Source: Trichoplax sp. H2 (taxonomy: Eukaryota > Placozoa > Uniplacotomia > Trichoplacea). Taken from it: DNA of 64,000 nt. Positions 1 to 9,668 of this stretch are shown here, in pieces. The notes beneath the pieces were generated by a model. The model had not been told where the DNA came from. It saw only the letters and a list, made by a program, of their open reading frames with translations, and made no database searches. A program made the position numbers and the translations under genes. Numbering within the stretch: the stretch's first letter is position 1; each line of letters begins with the position of its first letter. The stretch is from contig NOWV01000187.1 of NCBI GenBank assembly GCA_003344405.1, forward strand, positions 1-64,000. Direction: 5' to 3'.

Positions 1-818
1 ATAGCTATGACTTACTACTTTATGGTTGTATGTAAATGAACTTTAGATTATAAAGACATATAAGTAATGTAAAAATAACTGACCTTGATGTTGTTTTAGT
101 TTTAGATTGTATTATTTTAGGCTATTATAAATTTTGATGCCAAGATAAACGGTAATAAATTCTGCGAGACGGCTATTTATTTTCTAGTTAAAGGAATTAT
201 AAAATGTAAGGTCACCTTTTGATTTTATTAGCAAATGGATCTCTCTAAGATTCCAGATTTAAGATGTATTATAGCCAACTAATTTCTTCAATACTCCTAC
301 GTTATTCTTTTACCAATCAAGATTTGACGAATATTTCAAAGCTTAAGCTAATAAAGGCTAAGGCGATTAAAATTACATTATCAATTGGTAACGCTGTTTT
401 GATTATAGTCTTATTTAATTAAAGAAATACACTATATCGACTCCATAGATCTAGCTTCAAATGGCTTATATTTTGTATCTCTTTAACATTTGCTTAAAGG
501 TACATTCAAAAAAGACACTATGCAAACTTAGCTTTAAAATATCGTATCTAATAATTAATATAAAGCACGATGACTATAAAATAGAATACAGATACGCTTA
601 ATGTTTTTAGATACCAGAATCGCTTCTCTTTAATAATTTTGAAAATTATTGACTCAAGTCTACAGATACTACTCTGTGTTTCGTCTTGAGTATTATAGAC
701 GCAAGTAAAGTGAAACACGGATAATTTTAATATCATCATGAAAATACATGTAATCTATCATCTAATCATAAATTGAAATAACGAGTTTATTTGAATTTTA
801 TAAGTTGTCCAGCTCACA
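1..818. repeat. Left-flank block of the GPCR tandem unit, copy 1
   Basis: Non-coding. Positions 1 to about 155 match 12554 to about 12700 almost base for base, and the whole block to 818 matches 17631-18393 in a more diverged form. It therefore marks the left end of a repeated unit present three times in the window. The only open frame, 548-739 on the minus strand, is low-complexity and not conserved between copies. The block is cut at 818 by a Helitron. Confidence 0.8.
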
Positions 819-1837
819 TCTATACTATATATTAAAATTTGACTGTCCGCTTTTTGCACGTCTGTTGGTAACGCTCTATGAAGCATCTGATTGGTTCAAA
901 TAATAAAATCAAATAAAAAATTGATTATTGGCTTCGGGGCAATCATACGAGTGCGCCTTTGCAACAGTGCCAAAATGCGTTACGTTACAACTGTACTGTA
1001 CAACAGAACTAACTAATTGAATTTCGGTAATAGATTCAACATTCACATCACCAACAGCCAAACATTCCAAAATCGCATGAAAAAGGATGACAACGGAAAT
1101 CTTTTCTGTTCAAAACATTATCCTAAAAACTTTGTAACGAAAACGTATGCTTCAGCGGACTCATACCCACATTATAAACGCAGAAACAACGGAACAACTT
1201 TCAAGAAAACTAACAATGAATTCGAATATGACAACCGATGGGTAGTACCTTATAATCCTTACCTATCCAAAAAATACAACGCTCATATAAACTGCGAAGT
1301 AGTCTCCACGGTCAAAGCAGTAAAATACCTGTATAAATATGTGTACAAGGGTGGGGATAGAATTTTGGCTCAACTTCAATGTGACGTAAATTCGCAAGGT
1401 CAACAACGTATCACAAGGAATGAGATTGATAATTATATCAATGCGAGGTATGTTAGTGCTTCTGAAGCGTATTGGCGAATATTCAGCTTCCCTACGCATT
1501 ATGAAACGCCGACGGTGTGTACATTAGCAGTGCATTTGGATCGCCAACAGCAAATATATTTAAATCGTGCGCTACGAAAGCGGTGATACTAAATTCATAG
1601 CCGGTTGTACAATAGTAGCAATATTGTCTACGACAATACCGTCATTATGCGTTAAATAAATTTGCTATACGAAACCAGTAACATTTTGGTGACACTCCAA
1701 TTTACGATCGAAGCGATATTACATACGGAAATGTCATGCAAGTTAGCGCTTAACTTAATTAATTTAATTTAAATAAACTAAGAATATGGTATCACCTAAA
1801 TCGTCGGGTTCCCGATCGAAGAACGGGTACAATCTAG
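819..1837 (+). mobile_element. Helitron transposon, internally deleted, both ends visible
   Basis: The left end starts with TC directly after an A (TCTATACTATATATTAAAA, 819-837), the usual Helitron 5' end. The right end is CTAG (1834-1837) followed by T. Just before it lies a hairpin whose arms GTTCCCG (1808-1814) and CGGGTAC (1824-1830) pair with one mismatch, the usual Helitron 3' terminator. Inside lies a remnant of the Rep region (1017-1586). At 1019 bp the element is far shorter than an autonomous Helitron of several kb and has no helicase. The third copy of this flank (18391 onward) continues without an element at the equivalent point. I infer a non-autonomous, internally deleted copy. 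Confidence 0.8.
1017..1586 (+). pseudogene. Helitron Rep (Helitron_like_N) fragment
   Basis: An open frame of 189 codons with no ATG start; a TAA lies immediately upstream, so it is a broken remnant. Around residues 92-115 it carries the family signature INCEVVSTVKAVKYLYKYVY, which includes the catalytic-tyrosine region (YLYKYVYKG) of Helitron rolling-circle transposases. The upstream HUH motif (residues like EFQKRGLPH) and the downstream helicase are missing, so it cannot be an active transposase. The frame ends soon after the domain at TGA. Identification from the motif is firm; that the fragment is inactive is inferred from the missing parts. Confidence 0.85.
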
Positions 1838-3163
1838 TATTAAAATAATTACATAACTTAACTTGCCAGAATTGCTATGTAAGATAATTTTTGAACTATT
1901 ATAGAGGCCAGTGTGTTTGTTGTCATCAAGACTATAAACCAGCTCATGCACTCTATTATCTATAAGTAAATATATTTATTATTTTGCGTACGCTAGAAAT
2001 AACCGTAGCCATTGCTTTATACTTTATTTAATTTTATGCCTATCCTTGTCTAAAATAACTATTCCTAGTGACAATAATGTATATTAGGAAAGATAGAATA
2101 AAGCGAACGAATTTCAGTTACGTAAAAGCTGTTCGATTTAGCTAATACTTTAATCAATCATATGCTGTTACAAGTTTTAAGATGTTAAAGATACTGTCAT
2201 AAAACGACCACGTAATGTATCGCTTTGTATGAGAATGTCAAGAGCTGTAGTATTACATACTACTTATGCAAAGTTGAAATAATTACAAGACTAGTAAGGA
2301 CACTTGTGGTTAGGAAATAGATTATAGAATCCACCTTCAATCTATCATGTTAATTAAAAGACTTGTTGAAGGCGAATTTCTGCTTAAATTAGGAGTGTCT
2401 GGTCTTTCTCGGGAATGGTCAATTCGCCGAGATCGACTGTGACAGATATAATTATTATACTCTGTGATAAACCTACTGAAGTTTAATTTTCTCATGAAAC
2501 AATTTTATACTACGAAAATGGCATGAATATAGTACAAGACTACGATTACTATTGAAAACTAGACTATAATAAATATGCAAACTTGAGGATTGTAGATAGG
2601 GATACAAGAATACAAGTCTTTCTATAGTAAACAAGAGCATCGATGGGCATGAAATAATGATACTTGTATCTATAAGGACTATTTCTTTTTACCTTTTTCC
2701 CTGTATTCTATCTGTTATTAGCAACATGAAGAGCAGTAATTTTTATGAAGAAGAAAAAATTCGAGAAATAGATCATCATTGCTCGATATCTAAATCGATA
2801 CCGCGGATTAAACACTCGCAAGGACACACGAATAGGGAAGAAGGTATACATAAATTAAATTAACTGAACAGAGAAGATCATCTCTCGGTAATTTCTTTAA
2901 GTGTAACAAAATTATACGATATACAATACTCAAATTAAGTACAATGTGCTTTGTCTTTATATACTGTAAGTGATCATACCAGGTTGAATTATCATTCCTT
3001 AGTTACAATCGTTCAAATATTACAAAATCAAATGATAAATTAACAACGTCGAGTATAGCAATGTAGAGATAATAGAATACCCTATCGTTAAAGAAAACTA
3101 CTGAAGTATGTATTACAAAATACAATTGCTGTAATGACTGTAAAACTACGATTATTTACTCAG
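1838..3163. other. Non-coding spacer upstream of GPCR A
   Basis: No supported gene. From about 2463 onward the sequence aligns with 12718-13440 upstream of GPCR B, so it belongs to the duplicated unit; 1838-2460 has no counterpart in copy B. The frame at 2657-2863 matches part of a longer frame in copy B (12783-13004). Here it is interrupted upstream by stops, so it looks like a decayed remnant or chance conservation. Confidence 0.6.
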
Positions 3164-3649
3164 TGTGATGGAGGGTTCGACATCTCAGAGGATTGAGATT
3201 TAGTCGCCATTTACGATTATTACAACAAAGGGCTTATAAAAGTTATGCTTAATTGTAGGTTAGTAATGTGAAGTACAGTGAGGTAGTTACGGTAGATCAG
3301 CGTGCAGGCTGTCGTGAGTAACGAGTAGTAGTATTAGACTGTGAGAGACTAACTAGAAGACTAACTGAGAGGCTAATGAACTCTGAGGTAGAAATCGCCG
3401 GTATTTATAGTTTTAAAGATAGAGCACATGCAGAGAATAGGATTATGGAATTAGATACAACATATACCATAACAGGTTACAAAATAGCAGATGATTGTAG
3501 AAAACAGCGAGTACCGTAATAACTAAATACAGTTGTCTATATATGAATGTAGAGTAAGTGGACTGTAGATCTGTCTAAATGTAAGAGCAATACAACATGT
3601 CTATATTTAAGGGTAGAATATAGTTACAGTATATTCTAAATACACTACA
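3164..3649 (+). mobile_element. Solo LTR (486 bp) with CTCAG target duplication
   Basis: A 486-bp insertion beginning TGTGATGGAG and ending ACACTACA (TG...CA termini). It is flanked by identical 5-bp direct repeats CTCAG at 3159-3163 and 3650-3654. A TATA-like motif (TTATAAA, 3234-3240) lies where an LTR promoter is expected. The paralogous site upstream of GPCR B (about 13436-13441) is uninterrupted, giving a natural empty site. There is no internal retrotransposon sequence, so this is a solo LTR left by recombination. Orientation follows the TATA motif and is less certain. Confidence 0.85.
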
Positions 3650-3654
3650 CTCAG

Positions 3655-4187
3655 ATCTTGTTCATGGAGGTGAAATAACTAAGCAGACAATACTTTAAAA
3701 GGTTCATGAAAGTATCCCAAAGTGATTAATTGTAATATTGATTGAATTTAAGAATAAATTCCAACAGGCACCGAAGGATATGATTCAATGATCGATTTTT
3801 TGACATACAGCTAAATTATATAGGGAAAAAGCTCCATCTCTTTATGTCAAGTGATAGTTTAGACCTGAAGATAATTAATCGGAGAGTTCAATTTGAAAGA
3901 AAATTAGCACCCTCAGTTTAGCGCTATTAATACAACAAATGGGAATTATTCCATTTATTCTAAGATTGCCTAAGTCGCTAATTAAACATACTTAGCCGTA
4001 CACGAATGATTATTATCTTCAGTATCACATTAGTTCTACCCTTTCAACTTGAGGCTCTGGTCGATTCTTTTCTGGATTTCTGATTATAAATAATTAACAA
4101 GGATTCTAAGTATAAACTAATATCAGAAAATTTCAACAAAATACACATTTTTTGGTTCCTTCCCATTCAAATAATACTCGAGCAACT
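3655..4187. other. Proximal 5' region of GPCR A
   Basis: This stretch aligns with 13442-13968 in front of GPCR B. It ends in a segment where 12 codons directly before the ATG stay open in both copies, with an N-glycosylation-like triplet (NNT in A, NKT in B) in the same place. No ATG precedes them, so either they are 5' UTR or the true start lies in an upstream exon I could not place. Confidence 0.5.
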
Positions 4188-5141
4188 ATGGTCGATCTAT
4201 TTTCTCACAATATTTCTAATAGTAATGCAATAAATAACATTTATAATATCATATACGACTACGCAAGTTTAATCAGTGGTGTCTTATCGATCATAGGCTG
4301 TTCTCTTAATTTATTTCTATTATATATACTAATACGTGATAAACAATTTCATACTGTCTCGTATAAACTAATTCGAATCTCTGTTATCTCCGATATTTTA
4401 TCAAGTTTCACGATCGGTACTGGTTGCTTCTTAATCTCTTACGAATTTACTTATGATGAAGGCGTAATTCTTTGTAGAGTAGTTTTATTTTTTACATTTA
4501 CCTCCAACGGTGTCTCTATGTTAAATTTATGCTTAATTGCTATCGATCGTTATTTTGCTATCGTTAAGCCTTTCTACCGACGCTATCATAGACGACGTAA
4601 ACAAATTTTCTACTTAAGTCAAGTTTTCGTTTGGACAATATCAGTCAGTTACACTGCAGCTTTAGTCCCTGCAATTAAAGTATCTCACGAAGATCCGACG
4701 TTATGCGATGTATCTGATATCGCCGCCGACGATACTATTCCTATTCGATTAATTATCATTGCTACTGTGCAATATATTATACCTTGTACTGGTATTGCAA
4801 TAATTTACTTCAAAATTATATCACATCAAAGAAATTATGTAAGACCTGGCCAAAGTACATTTCAAAAAAATGAAAACTTACAAAAAAAAAAATTCATTAA
4901 AATATTAATTTCTATTACTTTATGCTATATCCTCATAACATGGCCGTTTAATGCTACGCTATTGAGCCTATCGTTTACACGAAAGACAGCTATACAAATA
5001 CGTAAGGAAAGTTATCCTCTTTTCTTATTAGTGTTCTATTCGCTATCACTTAGTGTAAGCGTAGCTATTATTAATCCAATAGTTTACCTTAAATTTGATC
5101 GAAATATTAGACAGAAAGTACTGAATATTTTTAGACACTGA
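4188..5141 (+). CDS. Class A (rhodopsin-family) GPCR, copy A
   Basis: Single-exon, 317-residue seven-helix receptor. Family landmarks are all present: N41 in helix 1, D69 in helix 2, C96 at the top of helix 3, D120-R121-Y122 at its base, W149 in helix 4, C173 in loop 2 (disulfide partner of C96), P199 in helix 5, W252-P253 in helix 6 and N296-P-I-V-Y300 in helix 7. The short N-terminus has NIS at residues 8-10 as a possible glycosylation site. Helix 7 lacks the retinal lysine, so it is not an opsin. The first ATG (4188) is used; an open extension upstream begins with TTG. It is clearly a recent paralogue of GPCR B. The ligand cannot be told. It should couple to G proteins at the plasma membrane. 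Confidence 0.92.
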   Translation: MVDLFSHNISNSNAINNIYNIIYDYASLISGVLSIIGCSLNLFLLYILIRDKQFHTVSYKLIRISVISDILSSFTIGTGCFLISYEFTYDEGVILCRVVLFFTFTSNGVSMLNLCLIAIDRYFAIVKPFYRRYHRRRKQIFYLSQVFVWTISVSYTAALVPAIKVSHEDPTLCDVSDIAADDTIPIRLIIIATVQYIIPCTGIAIIYFKIISHQRNYVRPGQSTFQKNENLQKKKFIKILISITLCYILITWPFNATLLSLSFTRKTAIQIRKESYPLFLLVFYSLSLSVSVAIINPIVYLKFDRNIRQKVLNIFRH

Positions 5142-6736
5142 TATTTATTTAGCACGTACGCGTATATATGTTATATAATTTCAAACTCTTTTCTTATAAT
5201 TTACGCAAACCTAATCTATTGCTATCATATCAATATGGCAATATTTTAGTTTTTATCGATGAATGTAATTTTTCGAGTTTAACTATGTATAAAGCTATAC
5301 TGGGTAATCTGAACTAGAAATATCCTATAGTTAATGTTTGACCTCTCTTTCTATACAGTACTGTAACGGAATTAATTCCCTATCTAATTATATCATAATC
5401 ATACCTACACCGCGACATTTGTAATAAAAGCGATTACATTTTATTTCATATAAATGACTCTTTTCTGTTACTACCTTACTAGTCTTCTTCTTCCAGAATA
5501 AAAATAGCTACATTTTCTAGAATTTATTTACCAGCCGACGTTAGTACACAGAAGATTGCGTATTAGTTATTACTTGGCTTGCGTATTTACAATTAACATT
5601 CCCTTATCAGCACTACAAAGTTCTACCAACGTACTCGTATAAGCTATCTAATGTAAACTACTGTACTCCGAAGTGACATTAGAATCAAATCAGTTACGAA
5701 TACATCTGATATTAATAATCTACAGATGTTAGAAAAGCAAATCGTTATCTATACTATATCGATCGATATTATTCGGGAAACTGCACAAGATCGTCAATTA
5801 GTCCGAGATATTTTTTAAACATTATGTCTGAAATTTATCCCGAAAGACGTTAGTATTCATCCGTTGTGTATTGGAATAAAATGTGTAGATATCAAGCTAC
5901 AAAACTTCTGATAAAATTTGATTCTACTTTCTTTACACTCTGGTCGACTTAACGCAACTTTAACACCAAATAAAAATTGGGGAAATAACCAATCAGAAAT
6001 TTATTAAGAAAACGTGAGAGAATCTGATCAAACAACCTTCTAAATACTTACTTCTAAGTCTTATACGGGTGACTGAAGAAAAACGACAAAACTGAAAAAT
6101 GTCAACAACCTAACATAAAGAAGAACGTTTTCACTTACAACAGTTCGACCTCGAAGAAATTAAAATTCAGTAAGTTCTTCGAAAGAATCTTCTTTTAGTC
6201 TCTACTCTAAATTTTCTGATTGCACTATCATTTACAGGCTTCGTAGAGCCCTTAGTGGTATTTAAAACTAAACATTTATTAACTAATCGCTCTTAAGATT
6301 TATTTTAGAAAACTACCTTGCACCACTTAAGAAAACAAAAATCATTCAAAGTTCAGACACAATTTACCTTATGATTTCCATGCAAATCATTATAAAACCA
6401 ACAAACTAACTATGAAATATCGCAAAATACATCAAGCTTCTCCTCTAACATAATTCCTAATATTAATACATTATATAAGTCTAAAAGTTAACCTTTAAAC
6501 ATCAAGATTTAGTCATAAAAATAGCAGTCTAACTGTTTAACTATAAACATTATCCCTTCCATTTGCTATCTTATTTTCTATTTTCTCAACTAAACTTTCC
6601 TAATGTAACTATCATGTCACGTCATAAAATTCCAAAGTTTCAAATTCTCAACAAAAAGTTCAAATTTCAAAAATCAACTCTTATAACATTTTCCAAAAAT
6701 TAAAATCTAAAAATTATATCGGATATAGATCCGACC
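5142..6736. repeat. Downstream flank of GPCR A, allele/copy S1 (no LTR)
   Basis: Non-coding 3' flank. It is repeated almost exactly at 6838-8220 (S2) and 8241-9668 (S3). Unlike those, it lacks the LTR: at about 5937-5944 it reads straight through the TCGAC target site. It ends at a 20-N gap with a sequence that continues uninterrupted in S3 at 9668, so this contig end and S3 cover the same ground. Confidence 0.75.
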
Positions 6737-6756
6737 NNNNNNNNNNNNNNNNNNNN
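6737..6756. other. Assembly gap (20 N)
   Basis: Exactly 20 N separate two near-identical sequences, the usual sign of an arbitrary scaffold gap rather than a measured distance. The contig after the gap starts inside the last exon of a GPCR A copy. Confidence 0.95.
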
Positions 6757-6837
6757 GTAGCTATTATTAATCCAATAGTTTACCTTAAATTTGATCGAAA
6801 TATTAGACAGAAAGTACTGAATATTTTTAGACACTGA
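6757..6837 (+). pseudogene. 3' end of a GPCR A copy, cut by the gap
   Basis: The last 26 codons and stop of a GPCR, identical by eye to 5061-5141 of GPCR A and covering NPxxY and the C-terminal tail. Everything upstream is lost in the 20-N gap. It may be a second allele placed beside the first by the assembler, or a third tandem receptor gene whose body is unassembled. It is not evidence for a true truncated pseudogene. Confidence 0.7.
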
Positions 6838-8220
6838 TATTTATTTAGCACGTACGCGTATATATAATATATAATTTCAAACTCTTTTCTTATAATTTAC
6901 GCAAACCTAATCTATTGCTATCATATCAATATGGCTATATTGTACTTTTATCGATAAATATAATTTTTCGAGTTTTATTATGCATAAAACTATAGTGGTA
7001 ATCTGAACTAGAAATTTCCTCCAGTTAATGTTCTACCTCTCTTTCTATACTGTAACGGAAGTAATTCCCTATCTAATTATATCATAATTATACGCACACC
7101 GCGACATTTGTAATAAAAGCGATTACATTTTATTTTATGTAAATGACTCTTTTCTGTTACTACCTTACTAATCTTCTTCTTCTAGATTAGCAAGAAAGCA
7201 GTTTTTCTACCTATTAAGGCACGATAAAATAGCTACATTTTCTAGAATTTATTTACCAGCCGACGTTAGTACAACAGAAGATCGCATATTAGTTATTACT
7301 TGGCTTGCGTATTTATAATTGATACTCTTTTATCAGTACTACAAAGTTCTACCAACGTACTCGTATAAGTTATCTAATGTAAACTACTGTACTCCGAAGT
7401 GACATTAGAATCAAATCAGTTACGAATACATCTGATATTAATAATCTACAGATGTAGAGAAGCAAATCATTATTTATACTACATCGATTGATCTTATTCG
7501 AGAAACTGCACAAGATCGTCAATTAGTTCGAGATATTTTTTAAACGTTATATCTAAAATTAGTCCCGAAAGACGTTAGTATTCATCCGTTATGTAATGGA
7601 ATGAAATGTGTAGAGATCTAGCTACAAAACTTCTGATAAAATTTGATTTTACTTTCATTGCACTCTGGTCGACTGTAGTGATGCGCCTATGTTTGATTAT
7701 ACAGATAGCTATATTTGATATAGTTAGGTTGCTTTGAATAGATATGAGCGTGAAGCTAATATTAGATGATTGCTGACTACTATATTAGAAATTGTTGGTG
7801 ACTAATAGTAGTCAGTTGACTAATTATGGTACAAGATTTATGTAGCTAGAAACACTGTAGTTGTTAAGATGCCCTTCAGAGAATGATTTAGATTGTAGAA
7901 AATAATGATGTACTACTAAATGTTCTTGAGAACTGCAGAGATGAGTTGACAGAGGAGAAGAGACTTCACTTCGCTTTGAGCTTGAAATACTTTAGATTTT
8001 AGACTAGATTCTTGTAGTAATTAATTATTACTCTACTATTCCTAAAACCTTGTCATAAAAGCTTTTTAGAAAATACCATTTGACTAAGATAGTTATTGTG
8101 AAACGCATTTATTACATCGACTTAACGCAACTTTGACACCAAATAAAAATTGGGGAAACAATTAATCAACAATGTATTAAGAAAACGTGAGAGAGTCTGA
8201 TCAAACAACCTTCCAAATAC
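6838..8220. repeat. Downstream flank of GPCR A, copy S2 (with LTR)
   Basis: Near-identical to 5142-5941 up to the LTR and to 5942 onward after it. It differs from S1 by scattered substitutions and small indels, including a short extra segment around 7185-7215, and by the 443-bp LTR at 7674. It ends at the second 20-N gap. Confidence 0.75.
7674..8116 (+). mobile_element. Solo LTR of a second family (443 bp), TCGAC target duplication, in S2
   Basis: The insertion begins TGTAGTGATG and ends TTATTACA. It is flanked by TCGAC at 7669-7673 and 8117-8121. S1 has a single TCGAC at this site and no insert, so the element is a clean insertion. It shares no obvious sequence with the LTR at 3164. No internal region is present. 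Confidence 0.85.
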
Positions 8221-8240
8221 NNNNNNNNNNNNNNNNNNNN
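8221..8240. other. Assembly gap (20 N)
   Basis: A second 20-N placeholder. The sequence before it (ending CTTCCAAATAC) recurs within S3 at about 8984-8994, and the sequence after it repeats about 7530 onward. The flanking contigs therefore overlap rather than abut. Confidence 0.95.
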
Positions 8241-9668
8241 AGATATTTTTTAAACGTTATATCTAAAATTAGTCTCGAAAGACGTTAGTATTCATCCGTT
8301 ATGTAATGGAATGAAATGTGTAGAGATCAAGCTACAAAACTTCTGATAAAATTTGATTTTACTTTCATTGCACTCTGGTCGACTGTAGTGACGCACCCAT
8401 GTTTGATTATACAAATAGCTATATTTGATATAGTTAGGTTGCTTAGAATAGAGATGATTGCTGACTACTATATTAGAAATTGTTGGTGACTAATAGTAGT
8501 CAGTTGACTAATTATGGTACAAGATTTATGTAGCTAGAAACACTGTAGTTGTTAAGATGCCCTTCAGAGAAAGGGCCTAGACGTCAATAGAATAGTAATG
8601 ATATACTATTAGAGAAAAGTAATTTGCTTGATGACTTATGTCTGATTGTTGATTAATCAAGTTGACATAAATGGATTTAACGAAATGTTCTTAAGAACTG
8701 CAGAGATGAGTTGACAGAGGAGAAGAGACTTCACTTCGCGTTGAGCTCGAAATACTTTAGATTTTAGACTAGATTCTTGTAGTAATTAATTATTGCTCTA
8801 CTATTCCTTAAGCCTTGTCGTAAAAGCCTTTTAGAAAATACCATTTGACTAAGATAGTTATTGTGAAACGCATTTATTGCATCGACTTAACGCAACTTTG
8901 ACACCAAATAAAAATTGGGGAAACAATTAATCAACAATGTATTAAGAAAACGTGAGAGAGTCTGATCAAACAACCTTCCAAATACTTACTTCTAAGTATT
9001 ATACGAGTGACTGAAGAAAAACGACAAAACTGAAAAATGTCAACAACCTAACATAAAGAAGAACGTTTTCACTTACAACAGCTCGACCGCGAAGAAATTA
9101 AAATTCAATAAGTTCTTCGAAAGAATCTTCTTTTAGTCTCTACTCTAAATTTTCTGATTGCACTATCATTTACAGGCTTTGCAGAGCCCTCAGTGGTATT
9201 TAAAACTAAACATTTATTAACTAATCGCTCTTAAGATTTATTTTAGAAAACTACTTTGCACCACTTAAGAAAACAAAAATCATTCAAAGTTCAGACACAA
9301 TTTACCTTATGATTCCCATGCAAAACACTATAAAACCAACAAACTAACTATGAAATATCGCAAAATACATCAAGCTTCTCCTCTAACATAATTCCTAATC
9401 ATTAATACATTATATAAGTCTAAAAGTTAACCTTTAAACATCAAGATTTAGTCATAAAAATAGCAGTCTAACTACTTAACAATAAACACAATCTCTTCCA
9501 TTTGCCGTCTTATTTTCTCAACTAAACTTTCCTAATGTAACTATCATGTCACGTCATAAAATTCCAAAGTTTCAAATTCTCAACAAAAAGTTCAAATTTC
9601 AAAAATCAACTCTTATAACATTTTCCAAAAATTAAAATCTAAAAATTATATCGGATATAGATCCGACC
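8241..9668. repeat. Downstream flank of GPCR A, copy S3 (with LTR)
   Basis: Third version of the same flank. It holds the same LTR at the same target site as S2 and continues without a break into unique sequence past 9668, where S1 stops at a gap. S3 is therefore the copy anchored to the rest of the unit. Confidence 0.75.
8384..8881 (+). mobile_element. Solo LTR of the second family (498 bp) in S3
   Basis: Same insertion site as the LTR at 7674, with TCGAC at 8379-8383 and 8882-8886 and TG...CA ends. It differs from the S2 copy by an extra segment of roughly 85-110 bp near 8575-8690 and by a loss near 8455. The two have therefore diverged by indels since they shared an ancestor. Confidence 0.85.

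Noticed and set aside
548-739. 63-codon minus-strand frame in the left flank
   Set aside because: Not conserved as a frame in the copy at 17631-18393, low complexity, no splice or homology support.
1263-1499. 78-codon minus-strand frame
   Set aside because: Antisense shadow of the Helitron Rep fragment.
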